A DNA stretch of 41,467 nucleotides from Bacillota bacterium (GTDB lineage Bacteria; Bacillota; Bacilli; Bu12). The stretch spans positions 1-41,467 of the forward strand of contig JADBKH010000016.1 in assembly GCA_014896485.1 (NCBI GenBank), in the 5' to 3' direction. The notes beneath the pieces are model-generated. The model did no database searches. It saw only the letters and a program-made list of their open reading frames with translations, and had not been told where the DNA came from. How positions within the stretch are numbered: position 1 is the stretch's first letter; the number at the start of each line of letters is the position of its first letter. Position numbers and translations under genes: made by a program. Of the stretch, positions 9,408 to 17,281 are shown one piece after another.

Positions 9408-9600
9408 AAGATGCAAAAAGACCCCGTCGAAAGGGACGGAGTCTCCGCGGTACCACCCTTGTTGGCTGCAAGAAGCGCAGCCCAACTCTTTGCGCGATAA
9501 CGGACGCATCCGGATCATGGAAAATCGCTCCGGTGTGAATTCGCCGAAACAACGGACCGCTTCCACCTCCCGGCCCTCGCTGTCGTCGTTTTTTTTCGGC
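9408..9600 (-). promoter_or_regulatory. T-box leader of pheST
   Basis: Untranslated leader that senses uncharged tRNA-Phe. The diagnostic T-box sequence AAGGGTGGTACCGCGG lies at 9445-9460 on the minus strand and is followed by the terminator hairpin with which it competes. Upstream are a stem III-like hairpin (arms around GTTGGGCTGC and GCAGCCAAC) and the conserved CGTTATC element. In the stem I region a GAATTC at 9537-9542 places UUC, a Phe codon, as candidate specifier. The 5' boundary is approximate and touches the end of the methyltransferase gene. Class assignment follows from the motif; the specifier is inference. Confidence 0.92.
9412..9443 (-). terminator. T-box attenuator terminator
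   Basis: On the minus strand GACTCCGTC and GACGGGGTC form a hairpin over about 9420-9443, followed by CTTTTTGC. It is the regulated terminator: uncharged tRNA-Phe would stabilise the alternative antiterminator that uses the T-box sequence. Confidence 0.88.
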
Positions 9601-9610
9601 TACGGCACCT

Positions 9611-10417
9611 TCATCGCGACGAAGGTTCTACCTTTTCTAGGTAGTGACCCCGCTCAAAAAGCAAGATGGAGCCACTGATAGCAGCATTGAGCGACTCCAC
9701 GCCACGCTGCAGAGGAATGGCGAGATGCACCTGGGCCGATTGTCGCAAATTGGCCGACAGGCCCTTGCCTTCGCTCCCAATGGCAAGGGCCAGACGAGGC
9801 GGCCATGATACAGCCGTATACGTCGTTCCCTCGTGCGGATCTGCAACCCATAACGGAAGGTGGGCTTCGCGCAGCGCCGCAATCAACCTTTCCGGCTCCC
9901 ACTCGACGATCGGTAACGTAAGCACGCTGGCGGCAGATGCCCGCACTGCCTTGGGGGAAAATGGATCTGCAGTCCCAGGCAAGGTGATGAGAAGATCCAC
10001 ACCGGCCGCACAAGCACTGCGCACCAATGTGCCCACATTCCCTGGATCTTGTACGCCATCCAAGATCAGCACAGTCTGAGCGTTCTGCAAAAGCGCAGTG
10101 GGATCCTGGGCCGAAGGCCGTTTGGCAACTGCAAGGAGCCCTTGATTGGTTTCAACTTGCGAGAGGCGTCTAAACAGTGTGGGACTCAGCAGAATACGAG
10201 GGAGATGCTCTCCCGTTGGCCCCAAACTGTGTACCCGTGCAGCTTGCCCCTCACAAACCACCAACAGCTCAATGCATCCAGCCTGCAATCCATCCGCAAT
10301 CGCTTTGCGTCCTTCCAAGAGGAAAGCATCTTGCTCGCGCCGTCCTTTGGCCGTCAGTAACTTCTCCAAACGTCGAAAACGCGGATTGGATGAAGAGACG
10401 ATAGGCTCGACTCGCAT
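9611..10417 (-). CDS. SpoU/TrmH-family RNA 2'-O-methyltransferase (YsgA-like)
   Basis: Predicted SAM-dependent 2'-O-ribose methyltransferase acting on rRNA or tRNA; the exact target cannot be told from sequence. An N-terminal L30e-like substrate-binding domain (about 1-105) precedes the trefoil-knot SPOUT domain with its three motifs: 'ILDGVQDPGNVGTLVRSA', 'LAIGSEGKGLS' and 'IPLQRGVESLNAAISGSILLFE'. ATG at 10417. It lies 15 bp after rplT and directly before the pheST T-box, the same order (rplT-ysgA-pheS) as in Bacillus, which supports the YsgA identity. Intact, 268 residues. Confidence 0.9.
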   Translation of the reverse strand: MRVEPIVSSSNPRFRRLEKLLTAKGRREQDAFLLEGRKAIADGLQAGCIELLVVCEGQAARVHSLGPTGEHLPRILLSPTLFRRLSQVETNQGLLAVAKRPSAQDPTALLQNAQTVLILDGVQDPGNVGTLVRSACAAGVDLLITLPGTADPFSPKAVRASAASVLTLPIVEWEPERLIAALREAHLPLWVADPHEGTTYTAVSWPPRLALAIGSEGKGLSANLRQSAQVHLAIPLQRGVESLNAAISGSILLFERGHYLEKVEPSSR

Positions 10418-10432
10418 CCTACTCGTACTTCT

Positions 10433-10813
10433 CTAAGCGCCTTGTACGCTGCGATCCTGCTGCTGCAACTGGGATTTTGCTACTTCGACAACTTGGGCAA
10501 AACCGTTCGGATCATGGATGGCCATCTCTGCCAGCATTTTGCGGTTGAGTGAAATGCCAGCGAGCTTGAGGCCATGCATCAGGTTCGAGTAAGAGAGTCC
10601 ATACATTCTCGCTCCTGCATTGATCCGTGCAATCCACAGCTTTCGAAAGTCGCGCTTGCGCTGCCGGCGATCCCGGTATGCATACTGCAGTGACTTCATC
10701 ACTTGCTGGTTTGCAATACGATAATGGGTATGACGAACGCCCTTGTAGCCCTTGGCCAACTGCAGGACACGCTTGTGACGTCTGCGTGTCTTCACGCCAC
10801 CCTTGACTCTCAT
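10433..10813 (-). CDS. rplT: 50S ribosomal protein L20
   Basis: Large-subunit assembly protein and autoregulator of its own operon in Firmicutes. It is 126 residues, with the Arg/Lys-rich N-terminal tail '[20 protein letters not shown]' and the conserved '[30 protein letters not shown]' region (quoted in part) for 23S rRNA binding. It is 47 bp after rpmI in the infC-rpmI-rplT operon. L20 is expected to bind the leader at 11600-11755. The C-terminal tail is a little longer than usual. Confidence 0.98.
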   Translation of the reverse strand: MRVKGGVKTRRRHKRVLQLAKGYKGVRHTHYRIANQQVMKSLQYAYRDRRQRKRDFRKLWIARINAGARMYGLSYSNLMHGLKLAGISLNRKMLAEMAIHDPNGFAQVVEVAKSQLQQQDRSVQGA

Positions 10814-10860
10814 TGCGTCACCTCATCTCTTTGCCGATTCAAACCGTGTATCCCAACCGA

Positions 10861-11061
10861 TCAGCGGGGTAAAAGCCGCTCCAATCGCTGGCGCTCACTT
10901 GCCGGAAGCACCTTTGCCCGACGAAGTCGCCGCTTGCGTTTGGCATCCTTGTGCAGGAACAGATGGCTGTGATAAGCATGATGTGCCACGATTTTACCAC
11001 TGCCCGTCCGTTTCAGACGCTTTGCCGCACCGCGGTGGCTTTTTACCTTCATTTTGGCCAT
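10861..11061 (-). CDS. rpmI: 50S ribosomal protein L35
   Basis: Small basic ribosomal protein of 66 residues, 'MAKMKVKSHRGAAKRLKRT' at the N-terminus and an Arg-rich C-terminus typical of L35. It lies 11 bp after infC with a GGAGG site, and before rplT. Standard member of the translation operon, nothing unusual. Confidence 0.97.
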   Translation of the reverse strand: MAKMKVKSHRGAAKRLKRTGSGKIVAHHAYHSHLFLHKDAKRKRRLRRAKVLPASERQRLERLLPR

Positions 11062-11072
11062 ACCGTTTCCTC

Positions 11073-11594
11073 CTACGCCGCCTTGGGTGCCAAGATCATG
11101 ATCATCTGTCGCCCTTCCAGCTTGGGTGAGCGCTCAATAATAACATGAATTCCCTCTTTGTCGAGGTCTTCCACCATACGTCGCAATACCGCTTCACCCA
11201 GCGAAGCATGGGTCACTTCACGGCCGCGAAACCGAACCGCGATTTTTACCTTGGCACCATCTTGCAAAAAGCTCTTGATCGCACGCAGTTTGGTATCGTA
11301 ATCATGTTGATCGATGGTTGCAGTGAGACGCACTTCTTTGATTTCGACCTGATGTTGATTTTTCCGGGCTTCTTTGTCCCTCTTGGCCTGCTCGTACTTG
11401 TATTTGCCGTAATCCATAATCCGGCAAACAGGCGGGTGTGCTGTTGGCGCCACAGCGACAAGATCCAAATTGCGCTCTTCTGCCATCCGGCGTGCCTCCC
11501 GGAGAGGCACGATGCCCAGCTGCTCACCGCTTTCGCTGACCAAGCGCACTTCACGCGCACGAATCTCATCATTCACCAAGAGGTCTTTCGGAAT
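11073..11594 (-). CDS. infC: Translation initiation factor IF-3, AUU start
   Basis: IF-3 binds the 30S subunit, discriminates start codons and prevents premature subunit joining. N-domain 'VNDEIRAREVRLVSESGEQLG', linker, and C-domain with 'AIKSFLQDGAKVKIAVRFRGRE' are all present. The start is placed at ATT (11594-11592): it gives the family N-terminus IPKDLLVNDEI and lies seven bases after GGAGGAG, whereas the TTG at 11579 would cut off five conserved residues and has no ribosome site. An AUU start is the classical self-control device of infC, since IF-3 rejects non-canonical starts. First gene of infC-rpmI-rplT; 173 residues. Confidence 0.96.
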   Translation of the reverse strand: MPKDLLVNDEIRAREVRLVSESGEQLGIVPLREARRMAEERNLDLVAVAPTAHPPVCRIMDYGKYKYEQAKRDKEARKNQHQVEIKEVRLTATIDQHDYDTKLRAIKSFLQDGAKVKIAVRFRGREVTHASLGEAVLRRMVEDLDKEGIHVIIERSPKLEGRQMIMILAPKAA

Positions 11595-11599
11595 GACAT

Positions 11600-11755
11600 A
11601 TCTCCTCCTCTAGTCCTACTTTCGACAAAAAGAGAGCGCACTTGCGCCCTCTTTCTTCTTTCCGAACCTTTTTCGCGAAAGAAACCATCCGACGCCTTGG
11701 TCGGGGAGGTGAGAAGCGCTGCTTCTACTTGATTTTTTTCGTTCCTTCGAACGCT
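11600..11755 (-). ncRNA. L20-type leader of infC-rpmI-rplT
   Basis: The gap between the infC ribosome site and the promoter at 11761-11790 folds into several hairpins and ends in a terminator. By position and architecture it matches the Firmicutes L20 leader, in which L20 binds an mRNA mimic of its 23S rRNA site and causes premature termination. I recognise the setting and terminator, not a full secondary-structure match, so the class is inferred. Confidence 0.75.
11624..11653 (-). terminator. Attenuator hairpin upstream of infC
   Basis: Minus-strand GAGGGCGC and GCGCTCTC arms around AAGT, followed by TTTTTG. It lies 30 bases before the infC ribosome site, as expected for the regulated terminator of an L20 leader. 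Confidence 0.85.
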
Positions 11756-11760
11756 GGTTC

Positions 11761-11790
11761 AGTGTAGCATGCGCAACAAGTGACGGTCAA
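11761..11790 (-). promoter_or_regulatory. SigmaA-type promoter of infC operon
   Basis: Minus strand: TTGACC (11790-11785), an 18-bp spacer, and TACACT (11766-11761). A start near 11754 would leave a leader of about 160 nt before infC. Confidence 0.65.
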
Positions 11791-12014
11791 CTCTATGCGA
11801 TCACGTCCTTCCAGTTCAATACGTCAGACAGCGAGGCCACACGGGGTCTTGTGCGGAGAAGCGGAAAATGTGGACAACAATAACCACTATTGGCGGTTCG
11901 CTTCACTCGCACGATGGCCCCACCTTCTCCCTTCCGATCTTCGTGACTGCCAAACCCCCAGCCGCGCAATACTACTGGTGAAGAGAGAAAAGACCATGGG
12001 GAGGAGATTGTCGA

Positions 12015-12620
12015 ATGTTTTTTGTCCTAATTGCGGTCATCGTAGCCGCTACCCTCGTGCTCCTCTTTCTCATGCGCCGCGCCCGCACTGACCGTACAAT
12101 AGAAGCGGCCCGCCGTCCCCTGCCAACATCGACCCAAGACAGAGAATCACAAAAGCAGCGCCCGGTCTCTGAGAGAGAACCACCCGATGCAAACACCGAC
12201 AGAGCTCCTGATAGGCCCTCAAAAACAGCCGACTGCCCCATCGCACTCCATGCGTTGCCGATCAATCCAACCATGATCTATCTATACTGGGAAAAAAATA
12301 AACAACCCCTGGATGAAACGCGTCTACAATTAAATGTACGTGACGCCGACACGGGTACCATCTGGTGGAGCGCAGCCGTCGACATAGAAGGGAGTTACTT
12401 TCTACGGGATCTTCCTCCGCATCATGCTTTCCAGATCGAATTGGGGCCAGAAAAGGGTGGACAGCCCATTGCAAGAGTCCAGGCGCACACGCCTGCTGCA
12501 ACACCCTCGTCGATCATCGACCCGGATTGGGCGCCTTTGTGGGAAGAAGAGACGCCCTTCTATCAGCCTTATCACACTTCCTCTTGGCATATCGATGAAT
12601 CATTTGGGAACCACGCATGA
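12015..12620 (+). CDS. Membrane-anchored DUF4912 protein
   Basis: 201 residues: an N-terminal membrane helix (about 3-20, FVLIAVIVAATLVLLFLM), a charged low-complexity linker (about 21-72), then a DUF4912 domain ('NPTMIYLYWEKN', 'GTIWWSAAVDIEGSYFLRDLP') and an acidic, aromatic tail. DUF4912 proteins are of unknown function; they recur next to GH57 glucan branching enzymes. ATG at 12015 follows GGAGGAG at eight bases. The stop codon overlaps the start of the GH57 gene (ATGATG), so the pair is translationally coupled, which suggests that this protein tethers or assists glucan synthesis at the membrane. The tether idea is inference. Confidence 0.82.
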   Translation: MFFVLIAVIVAATLVLLFLMRRARTDRTIEAARRPLPTSTQDRESQKQRPVSEREPPDANTDRAPDRPSKTADCPIALHALPINPTMIYLYWEKNKQPLDETRLQLNVRDADTGTIWWSAAVDIEGSYFLRDLPPHHAFQIELGPEKGGQPIARVQAHTPAATPSSIIDPDWAPLWEEETPFYQPYHTSSWHIDESFGNHA

Positions 12621-14143
12621 TGCCGGCTGCTTCGGTCTGTCTGATCCTCCACGCCCATTTGCCTTGGGTCTTTCACCCGGATCAACCCCATGCGATTGAA
12701 CAGCGTTGGTTGCCCGAATGCTTACTTGAATCGTATCTGCCCCTGCTGATGATGCTTGAAAAACTGGCCCAGGAAGGGGTACCCTATCACCTTGCTTTCT
12801 CCATCTCTCCTTCGCTGCTCTCCATGTGGGAAAACGCGGTACTGATGGACCATTTTGCACGCTACATGGATAACTTGGAGGCACTGTGCCAACAAGAGAT
12901 CGCCCGTGCAAGCTGGAATCGACAACGCCTCTCATTGCTGCGCGACTACCAAGACCGCTTTGCTGCTGTCCGCAGGTACTTCGAACGGTATGGTCGTCGG
13001 CCTGCCGCTGCGCTCAAGCAGCTGATCCAATCCGGCCACATCGAACTGATGACGACATCGGCGACCCATGCATTCTTACCCCTATTGGCGGAAGACCAGC
13101 AAGCCGTCTATCTGCAAATCCATGCGGGCATCGCCTATGTTCGTCGCAAGTTGGAACTTGATCCGCAAGGCTTTTGGCTGCCAGAATGCGGATACTTTCC
13201 CGGGGTGGACCATTTCCTAAAAACAGAGGGCATCCGTTACCTGATCACCGATACCCATGGATTGCTCTATGCTGAACCGCGACCACGCTATGGACCTTTT
13301 GCACCTGTGATCCTCCCTGCCTCTGGGATTGCGGCATTCGCTCGGGATCCCAATGCTTCGCGGGAAGTATGGAGTGCCACAGAAGGGTATCCAGGTGCTC
13401 CTTTTTACCGGGAGTTTTATGCGGATGCTGCTGACGAATTGGATGAGCCAACCCTACGCCGATTTGTACACCCCGAAGGGCTTCGCGTTCAGACAGGACT
13501 GAAGTACTACCGAATCACAGGGCAAACCCATGCCAAAGAACCCTATGACCCTGCGCTCGCACGCGCCCAGGCCAAAGCAGATGCGTACGATTTCGTCTCC
13601 AAACGCGAGCAGGAATCAGCTTTCTTAGCCCATCGCTTTGACCGCCCACCTGCTTTGATTGCCCCCTTTGATGCGGAGCTGTTCGGCCATTGGTGGTATG
13701 AAGGACCACAGTGGCTAGAAGAGGTCCTTCGCCTGCTCGCACGTCGAGAAACGTTGCAAGCGAGCACACCCGGAGACATCCTGCGCGAGCAAGATCGCTT
13801 GCAACCGACTTTTCCAGCGCCTACTTCCTGGGGAGAAGGAGGATACTTTGACCTATGGATCAACCCGAAGACCAGCTGGTTGGTCCCGGCACTGCATCGG
13901 GCAAGTCAGCAAATGCAGGCCCATCAATCAAAGTTGGCTCCACCGCTGTTTGAAGCGGCCATGCGTGAGCTTTTCTTGGCCCAAGCCAGTGACTGGCCTT
14001 TCATCATTGCCACTCAAAGCAACGCTGCCTATGCACAAAAGCGCATCCATACCCATCTCGACCGGTTGACGGCCATCCTCGAGGGCAAAGTCAGGGAAGA
14101 ACGCCTTCAGCAATGGATGCAAGAAGATGCTGTCCTATTTTGA
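12617..14143 (+). CDS. GH57 1,4-alpha-glucan branching enzyme (DUF1957 type)
   Basis: 508 residues of the GH57 family with the branching-enzyme pattern. 'HAHLPW' at 12-17 is conserved region 1; 'GFWLPECGY' places the nucleophile at Glu190; 'APFDAELFGHWW' places the acid/base at Asp352; a helical C-terminal domain includes 'ASDWPF'. Family members cut an alpha-1,4-glucan chain and re-attach it as an alpha-1,6 branch; some members are instead hydrolases or 4-alpha-glucanotransferases, so branching is the best but not the only reading. No signal peptide, hence cytosolic. Coupled to the DUF4912 gene and convergent, 3 bp apart, with pheA; the GT4 gene beyond pheA is the likely partner. Confidence 0.9.
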   Translation: MMPAASVCLILHAHLPWVFHPDQPHAIEQRWLPECLLESYLPLLMMLEKLAQEGVPYHLAFSISPSLLSMWENAVLMDHFARYMDNLEALCQQEIARASWNRQRLSLLRDYQDRFAAVRRYFERYGRRPAAALKQLIQSGHIELMTTSATHAFLPLLAEDQQAVYLQIHAGIAYVRRKLELDPQGFWLPECGYFPGVDHFLKTEGIRYLITDTHGLLYAEPRPRYGPFAPVILPASGIAAFARDPNASREVWSATEGYPGAPFYREFYADAADELDEPTLRRFVHPEGLRVQTGLKYYRITGQTHAKEPYDPALARAQAKADAYDFVSKREQESAFLAHRFDRPPALIAPFDAELFGHWWYEGPQWLEEVLRLLARRETLQASTPGDILREQDRLQPTFPAPTSWGEGGYFDLWINPKTSWLVPALHRASQQMQAHQSKLAPPLFEAAMRELFLAQASDWPFIIATQSNAAYAQKRIHTHLDRLTAILEGKVREERLQQWMQEDAVLF

Positions 14144-14146
14144 GTC

Positions 14147-15007
14147 TTAAGGCACAGCCCTGGGATAGCTGCCCAAAAAGCGGACCCGGGCACCTGCCAT
14201 CTGGATGGCACTCAGTGCGTTAACCAGTCGCCGTTCATGAATGCCAGCATCGACATCGATCCAAAACCAATACGTACCCAACCCTGTCTTGGTGGGGCGA
14301 GACTCGAGGCGCGTCAAGTTGATGCTTTGCTCGGCAAACGCACGCAAGGTTTCGTAGAGCAAGGCCGGACGATCGGGCTCACCCGGATAACGGATGGCCA
14401 AGGAGCTCTTCTCGCCCCGGATCTGCCAAGGTGTTTGTGCACGCTCCACACGCAAAAAACGTGTCGCGTTGCCCGGCTCGTCTTCTGCTTCGGCAATTCG
14501 GATCTCTAATCCAAAGCGCTCCGCCGCCTTTGCAGGGCACAAGACTGCTGCCAAGCGATCTCCGCGTGCTGCAACCTGCTGCGCTGCTTCAGCGGTACTG
14601 GCTGCTTCACGCAGCGTAGCATGGGGAAAACGCTGCGCCAACAGCCGGCCACACTGGGCAAGCGCTTGGGGATGGGAAATAATGCAGGTGATGTTTGCAA
14701 GCGAAACCCCTGGCAACGTCGCCAGCGTTTGGTGAATGGGTACGACATCTTCGCGGACGATCCCCAGCCACGATCGGGTATGCTCCTGTTGTGCGAGGTA
14801 ATCCATGGTCGCCCCAACAGCACCTTCCGTGGAATTTTCTACAGGGATGACTGCCGCATCCAGTTGTCCCTGAAGTACGGCATCCAGCAGATGAAAGAAG
14901 GTCGGGAAGGGCTGTCGCTGCTCTTCCGCCTGACCAAGCCGTTGTGCTGCTACCTCGCTGAAAGTGCCCTCTGGGCCCAGATAACCGACGGTATGCAGAA
15001 AACCCAC
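14147..15007 (-). CDS. pheA: Prephenate dehydratase
   Basis: Converts prephenate to phenylpyruvate in phenylalanine synthesis. It has the monofunctional Firmicutes layout: catalytic domain (about 5-185) with 'NSTEGAV', 'HPQALAQC' and the 'ATRF' motif, then an ACT domain (about 200-280) with the phenylalanine-sensing 'ESRP' motif. GTG at 15007 overlaps GGAGG directly, which is too close; a CTG three codons later, eight bases after GGAGG, gives MHTVGYLGPEG and may be the true start. It lies 71 bp after the GT4 gene on the same strand. It looks unrelated to the surrounding glucan genes. Confidence 0.95.
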   Translation of the reverse strand: MGFLHTVGYLGPEGTFSEVAAQRLGQAEEQRQPFPTFFHLLDAVLQGQLDAAVIPVENSTEGAVGATMDYLAQQEHTRSWLGIVREDVVPIHQTLATLPGVSLANITCIISHPQALAQCGRLLAQRFPHATLREAASTAEAAQQVAARGDRLAAVLCPAKAAERFGLEIRIAEAEDEPGNATRFLRVERAQTPWQIRGEKSSLAIRYPGEPDRPALLYETLRAFAEQSINLTRLESRPTKTGLGTYWFWIDVDAGIHERRLVNALSAIQMAGARVRFLGSYPRAVP

Positions 15008-15078
15008 CTCCGCAGCTGTAGTCTACGCGCAAGCAGAAGCCTCGCCAAGCGGCATACGGTCCACTTGGGAGCCCCACG

Positions 15079-16293
15079 CTACGCATGATGGATCGCTTTC
15101 GGGAAATAAGCGGGTGCTCTTCCCACAAACGTCGATCGGTCTACGGCGGGAGCGTTCGCCTTGGTCAAAAAACTGTCGTAGAGCTGCAATGTCTCTCGCG
15201 CCACGGTGTGCCAGCTGAAGTGCTGCAGAACTCGCAAACGCCCAGCTCGTCCCAGCGTCTCACACCATTTCGGTTGACGCAGAAGGGTGGTCAGCGCCTC
15301 CGCCAGTGCCGTGCTATCCCCAGGAGGCACCAAAAGACCGGTAACGCCCTCTTCGATCACTTCCGGCAATCCGCCAACCCGGGAAGCCACCACTGGCAAG
15401 GCAGCTCCCATCTCCTCCAACGCGACAATACCGAAAGGCTCGTACAGACTCGGCACTACAGCAATGGCAGCTTGTGAAAGCAAGGCGCTTTTCTGTCGAC
15501 CGTTGACCCATCCGATGAAACGTACTTGTTGGGGGTCCAAGGTCGCCTTGGCCTGTGCTTCTAACTGGGCCCGATAAGGACCATCGCCGGCAATGAGCAA
15601 CTGTACATCAGGAAAGAAGTGACGAATCTGGCCAATGGCATCGATGAGAACATGGATGCCCTTCTCGTAAGTCAGGCGTCCCATGTAGAGCACGGTGGCT
15701 GTAGAATGCGCCATTGGGAACTCGTTTTGCTCTACAAGTGAGACGCCATTGGGAATCACGGCAAGTTTTTCCTCAGGAACATGAAAAAGGGCCTGTACTT
15801 CGGCAACCATCGCTCGGCTACAGACGATGACCCGCGTTGCTTCGTAGGTGAGCATACGTTCCACCGCATCGATGTATCGGTTGAGCGGAGAGGAAAGCCC
15901 ACCGTTTCGCCCTGCCTCTGTCGCGTGAATCGTGGCGATAAGTGGACGATGCCAGAGATGCTTGAGTGCTCGCGTAGTTAAAGCAACGGTCCAATCATGC
16001 GCATGCAGCAGATCCGGTGGATCTCCTGCCCATTGAGCGAGCGCTGCTTCCAGGTATGCGATATTGGCTTGTGCAACCCACGCACCCCATTCAGGAGCTG
16101 GAAGATTTCCCCAAAGAGGTACCTCTACAACGTGCACGCCATTATCGTCGCGCTGCACTCCAATCTCTCCGCGTGTCAAAACGCTGACATCAACCCCCAC
16201 TTCAGCCAATGCGCGGGAGAGCCCAGCGATATGACTGCCCAACCCACCATTGACCCGAGGTGGATATTCCCAAGAAAGCATCAACAAGTGCAT
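15079..16293 (-). CDS. GT4 glycosyltransferase, glucan-synthase-like
   Basis: About 404 residues with a GT-B fold. The N-terminal half begins 'MHLLMLSWEYPPRVNGGLG', with the 'GGLG' donor loop, and carries 'LLHAHDWTVAL'; the C-terminal half has 'VLYMGRLTYEKG' and the E-x7-E motif in 'EPFGIVALEEMG'. This is the GlgA-like branch of GT4 ('WEYPP...GGLG', HAHDW), suggesting alpha-glucan elongation, but the sugar donor cannot be read. The frame is open 10 codons further to a TTG at 16323, which would run into a terminator and has no ribosome site, so ATG 16293 is preferred. It is close to GH57, DUF4912 and the starch-binding protein, forming a glucan neighbourhood. Confidence 0.85.
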   Translation of the reverse strand: MHLLMLSWEYPPRVNGGLGSHIAGLSRALAEVGVDVSVLTRGEIGVQRDDNGVHVVEVPLWGNLPAPEWGAWVAQANIAYLEAALAQWAGDPPDLLHAHDWTVALTTRALKHLWHRPLIATIHATEAGRNGGLSSPLNRYIDAVERMLTYEATRVIVCSRAMVAEVQALFHVPEEKLAVIPNGVSLVEQNEFPMAHSTATVLYMGRLTYEKGIHVLIDAIGQIRHFFPDVQLLIAGDGPYRAQLEAQAKATLDPQQVRFIGWVNGRQKSALLSQAAIAVVPSLYEPFGIVALEEMGAALPVVASRVGGLPEVIEEGVTGLLVPPGDSTALAEALTTLLRQPKWCETLGRAGRLRVLQHFSWHTVARETLQLYDSFLTKANAPAVDRSTFVGRAPAYFPKAIHHA

Positions 16294-16318
16294 CGTCTGT
16301 TTACACGCCTCCCTTGAA

Positions 16319-16348
16319 GACAAAGACGCCGCACAGCTGTGTGCGGCG
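16319..16348 (-). terminator. Rho-independent terminator after the CBM25 gene
   Basis: CGCCGCACA (16327-16335) pairs with TGTGCGGCG (16340-16348) around GCTG; on the minus strand it is followed by TCTTTGTCTT. It ends the marR-CBS-CBM25 transcript just before the GT4 start. The other strand also has TTTT, so it may work both ways. Confidence 0.8.
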
Positions 16349-16370
16349 TTTTCAATGCATATCCAGCCCG

Positions 16371-16682
16371 TTAATACAAGTTGCCGTTATGAATCTCCCA
16401 ACTCCAATTATGCCCGCCATTATTGTCCCATTGCCCATATCCGTCATGGAAGCAGACATTGAGGCGAGAGTCATTGGTAATGGCGATCGTCGTTTCAAAT
16501 CCTTGCGTGCCGCGTTCCATAGGATAGTCGGCGACATTTTGCCAAGCGTCCGGAGAACCATATCCGGCATGCGCATAGATGCGTTGCTTTCCTTGTTCAA
16601 AAAGGGATCCACGATACCGCAATTTCACATTTTGGCGGTAGACAACCGGCGTTGGCTCAATGGAAACAACTTGATCGGGCAA
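16371..16682 (-). CDS. Stand-alone CBM25-type starch-binding domain protein
   Basis: 103 residues that consist of one carbohydrate-binding module of the CBM25/CBM53 type: 'NVKLRYRGSL', 'IYAHAGYG', 'DAWQNV', 'PMERG', 'LNVCFHDGYGQWDNNGGHNW'. This family binds starch or glycogen and is normally an appendage of amylases. Here there is no signal peptide and no catalytic domain. TTG at 16682 is the start: GGAGG lies six bases upstream and no other start fits. It follows the CBS gene by 21 bp and ends at a terminator. The likely role is a cytosolic glucan-granule-binding protein or adaptor, by inference from domain and context. Confidence 0.85.
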   Translation of the reverse strand: MPDQVVSIEPTPVVYRQNVKLRYRGSLFEQGKQRIYAHAGYGSPDAWQNVADYPMERGTQGFETTIAITNDSRLNVCFHDGYGQWDNNGGHNWSWEIHNGNLY

Positions 16683-16703
16683 AGTGCACCTCCTCTTTGC
16701 CCG

Positions 16704-17234
16704 TTAGTTTGGCTTCGAAGAAAGCGCGCTATGCTCGTCTTCCCCGTTTTGTGGAATGCTTTCGCCGTGGATCAGACGCACGACGATGCGGACAATATCG
16801 CCCCGACTGATGATGCCGACGAGCTTGCGGCTGTTTTGATTGTCGATCACCGGTACTTTCTTGATCTTTTTCTCCGACAGGACAGCAGCTACATCGCGCA
16901 ACTCCGTATCGGGCGTGATGGCGATGACTTGCTTGGTCATCGCCTTGATCACCGGCACACGTGCCAAAGCTGCCGCCCGTTCCTCCAGCACCCCTTCGTC
17001 GTGCCAAACCAGTGCTGCGACCAATCCATCGAGATAGACAGACTGTTCTCGACGCAAGCGGTACATGATGTCCCCATCGGTGATGATCCCGATCAAACGC
17101 CCTTCATCATCGACGACCGGCATTCCCCCAATGTGATGAGAAGCAAAGCGCTGAAGAACCTCATCGAGGGTTTCCGATGCCTTCGCCGTGATCACCTTCC
17201 GAACCATAATATCGCCAGCAACCATGTCCCTCAT
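16704..17234 (-). CDS. CBS-domain-pair protein
   Basis: About 176 residues with two CBS motifs: 'AGDIMVRKVITAKASETLDEVLQRFASHHIGGMPVV' (quoted in part) near the N-terminus and 'AMTKQVIAITPDTELRDVAAVL...KKVPVID' near the C-terminus; each ends in the typical 'GIITDGDI' or 'GIISRGDI'. Such pairs bind adenine nucleotides and sense energy state, but the ligand is not predictable here. ATG at 17234 is preferred over the GTG at 17264, which has no ribosome site; another ATG lies at 17225. It is located between marR (47 bp) and the CBM25 gene (21 bp) and is probably in one transcript with both. Confidence 0.88.
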   Translation of the reverse strand: MRDMVAGDIMVRKVITAKASETLDEVLQRFASHHIGGMPVVDDEGRLIGIITDGDIMYRLRREQSVYLDGLVAALVWHDEGVLEERAAALARVPVIKAMTKQVIAITPDTELRDVAAVLSEKKIKKVPVIDNQNSRKLVGIISRGDIVRIVVRLIHGESIPQNGEDEHSALSSKPN

Positions 17235-17281
17235 CTTCCTCTCTGCATCGAGAGAGCCGCCCACAAAGGAACGCAGTCGTG

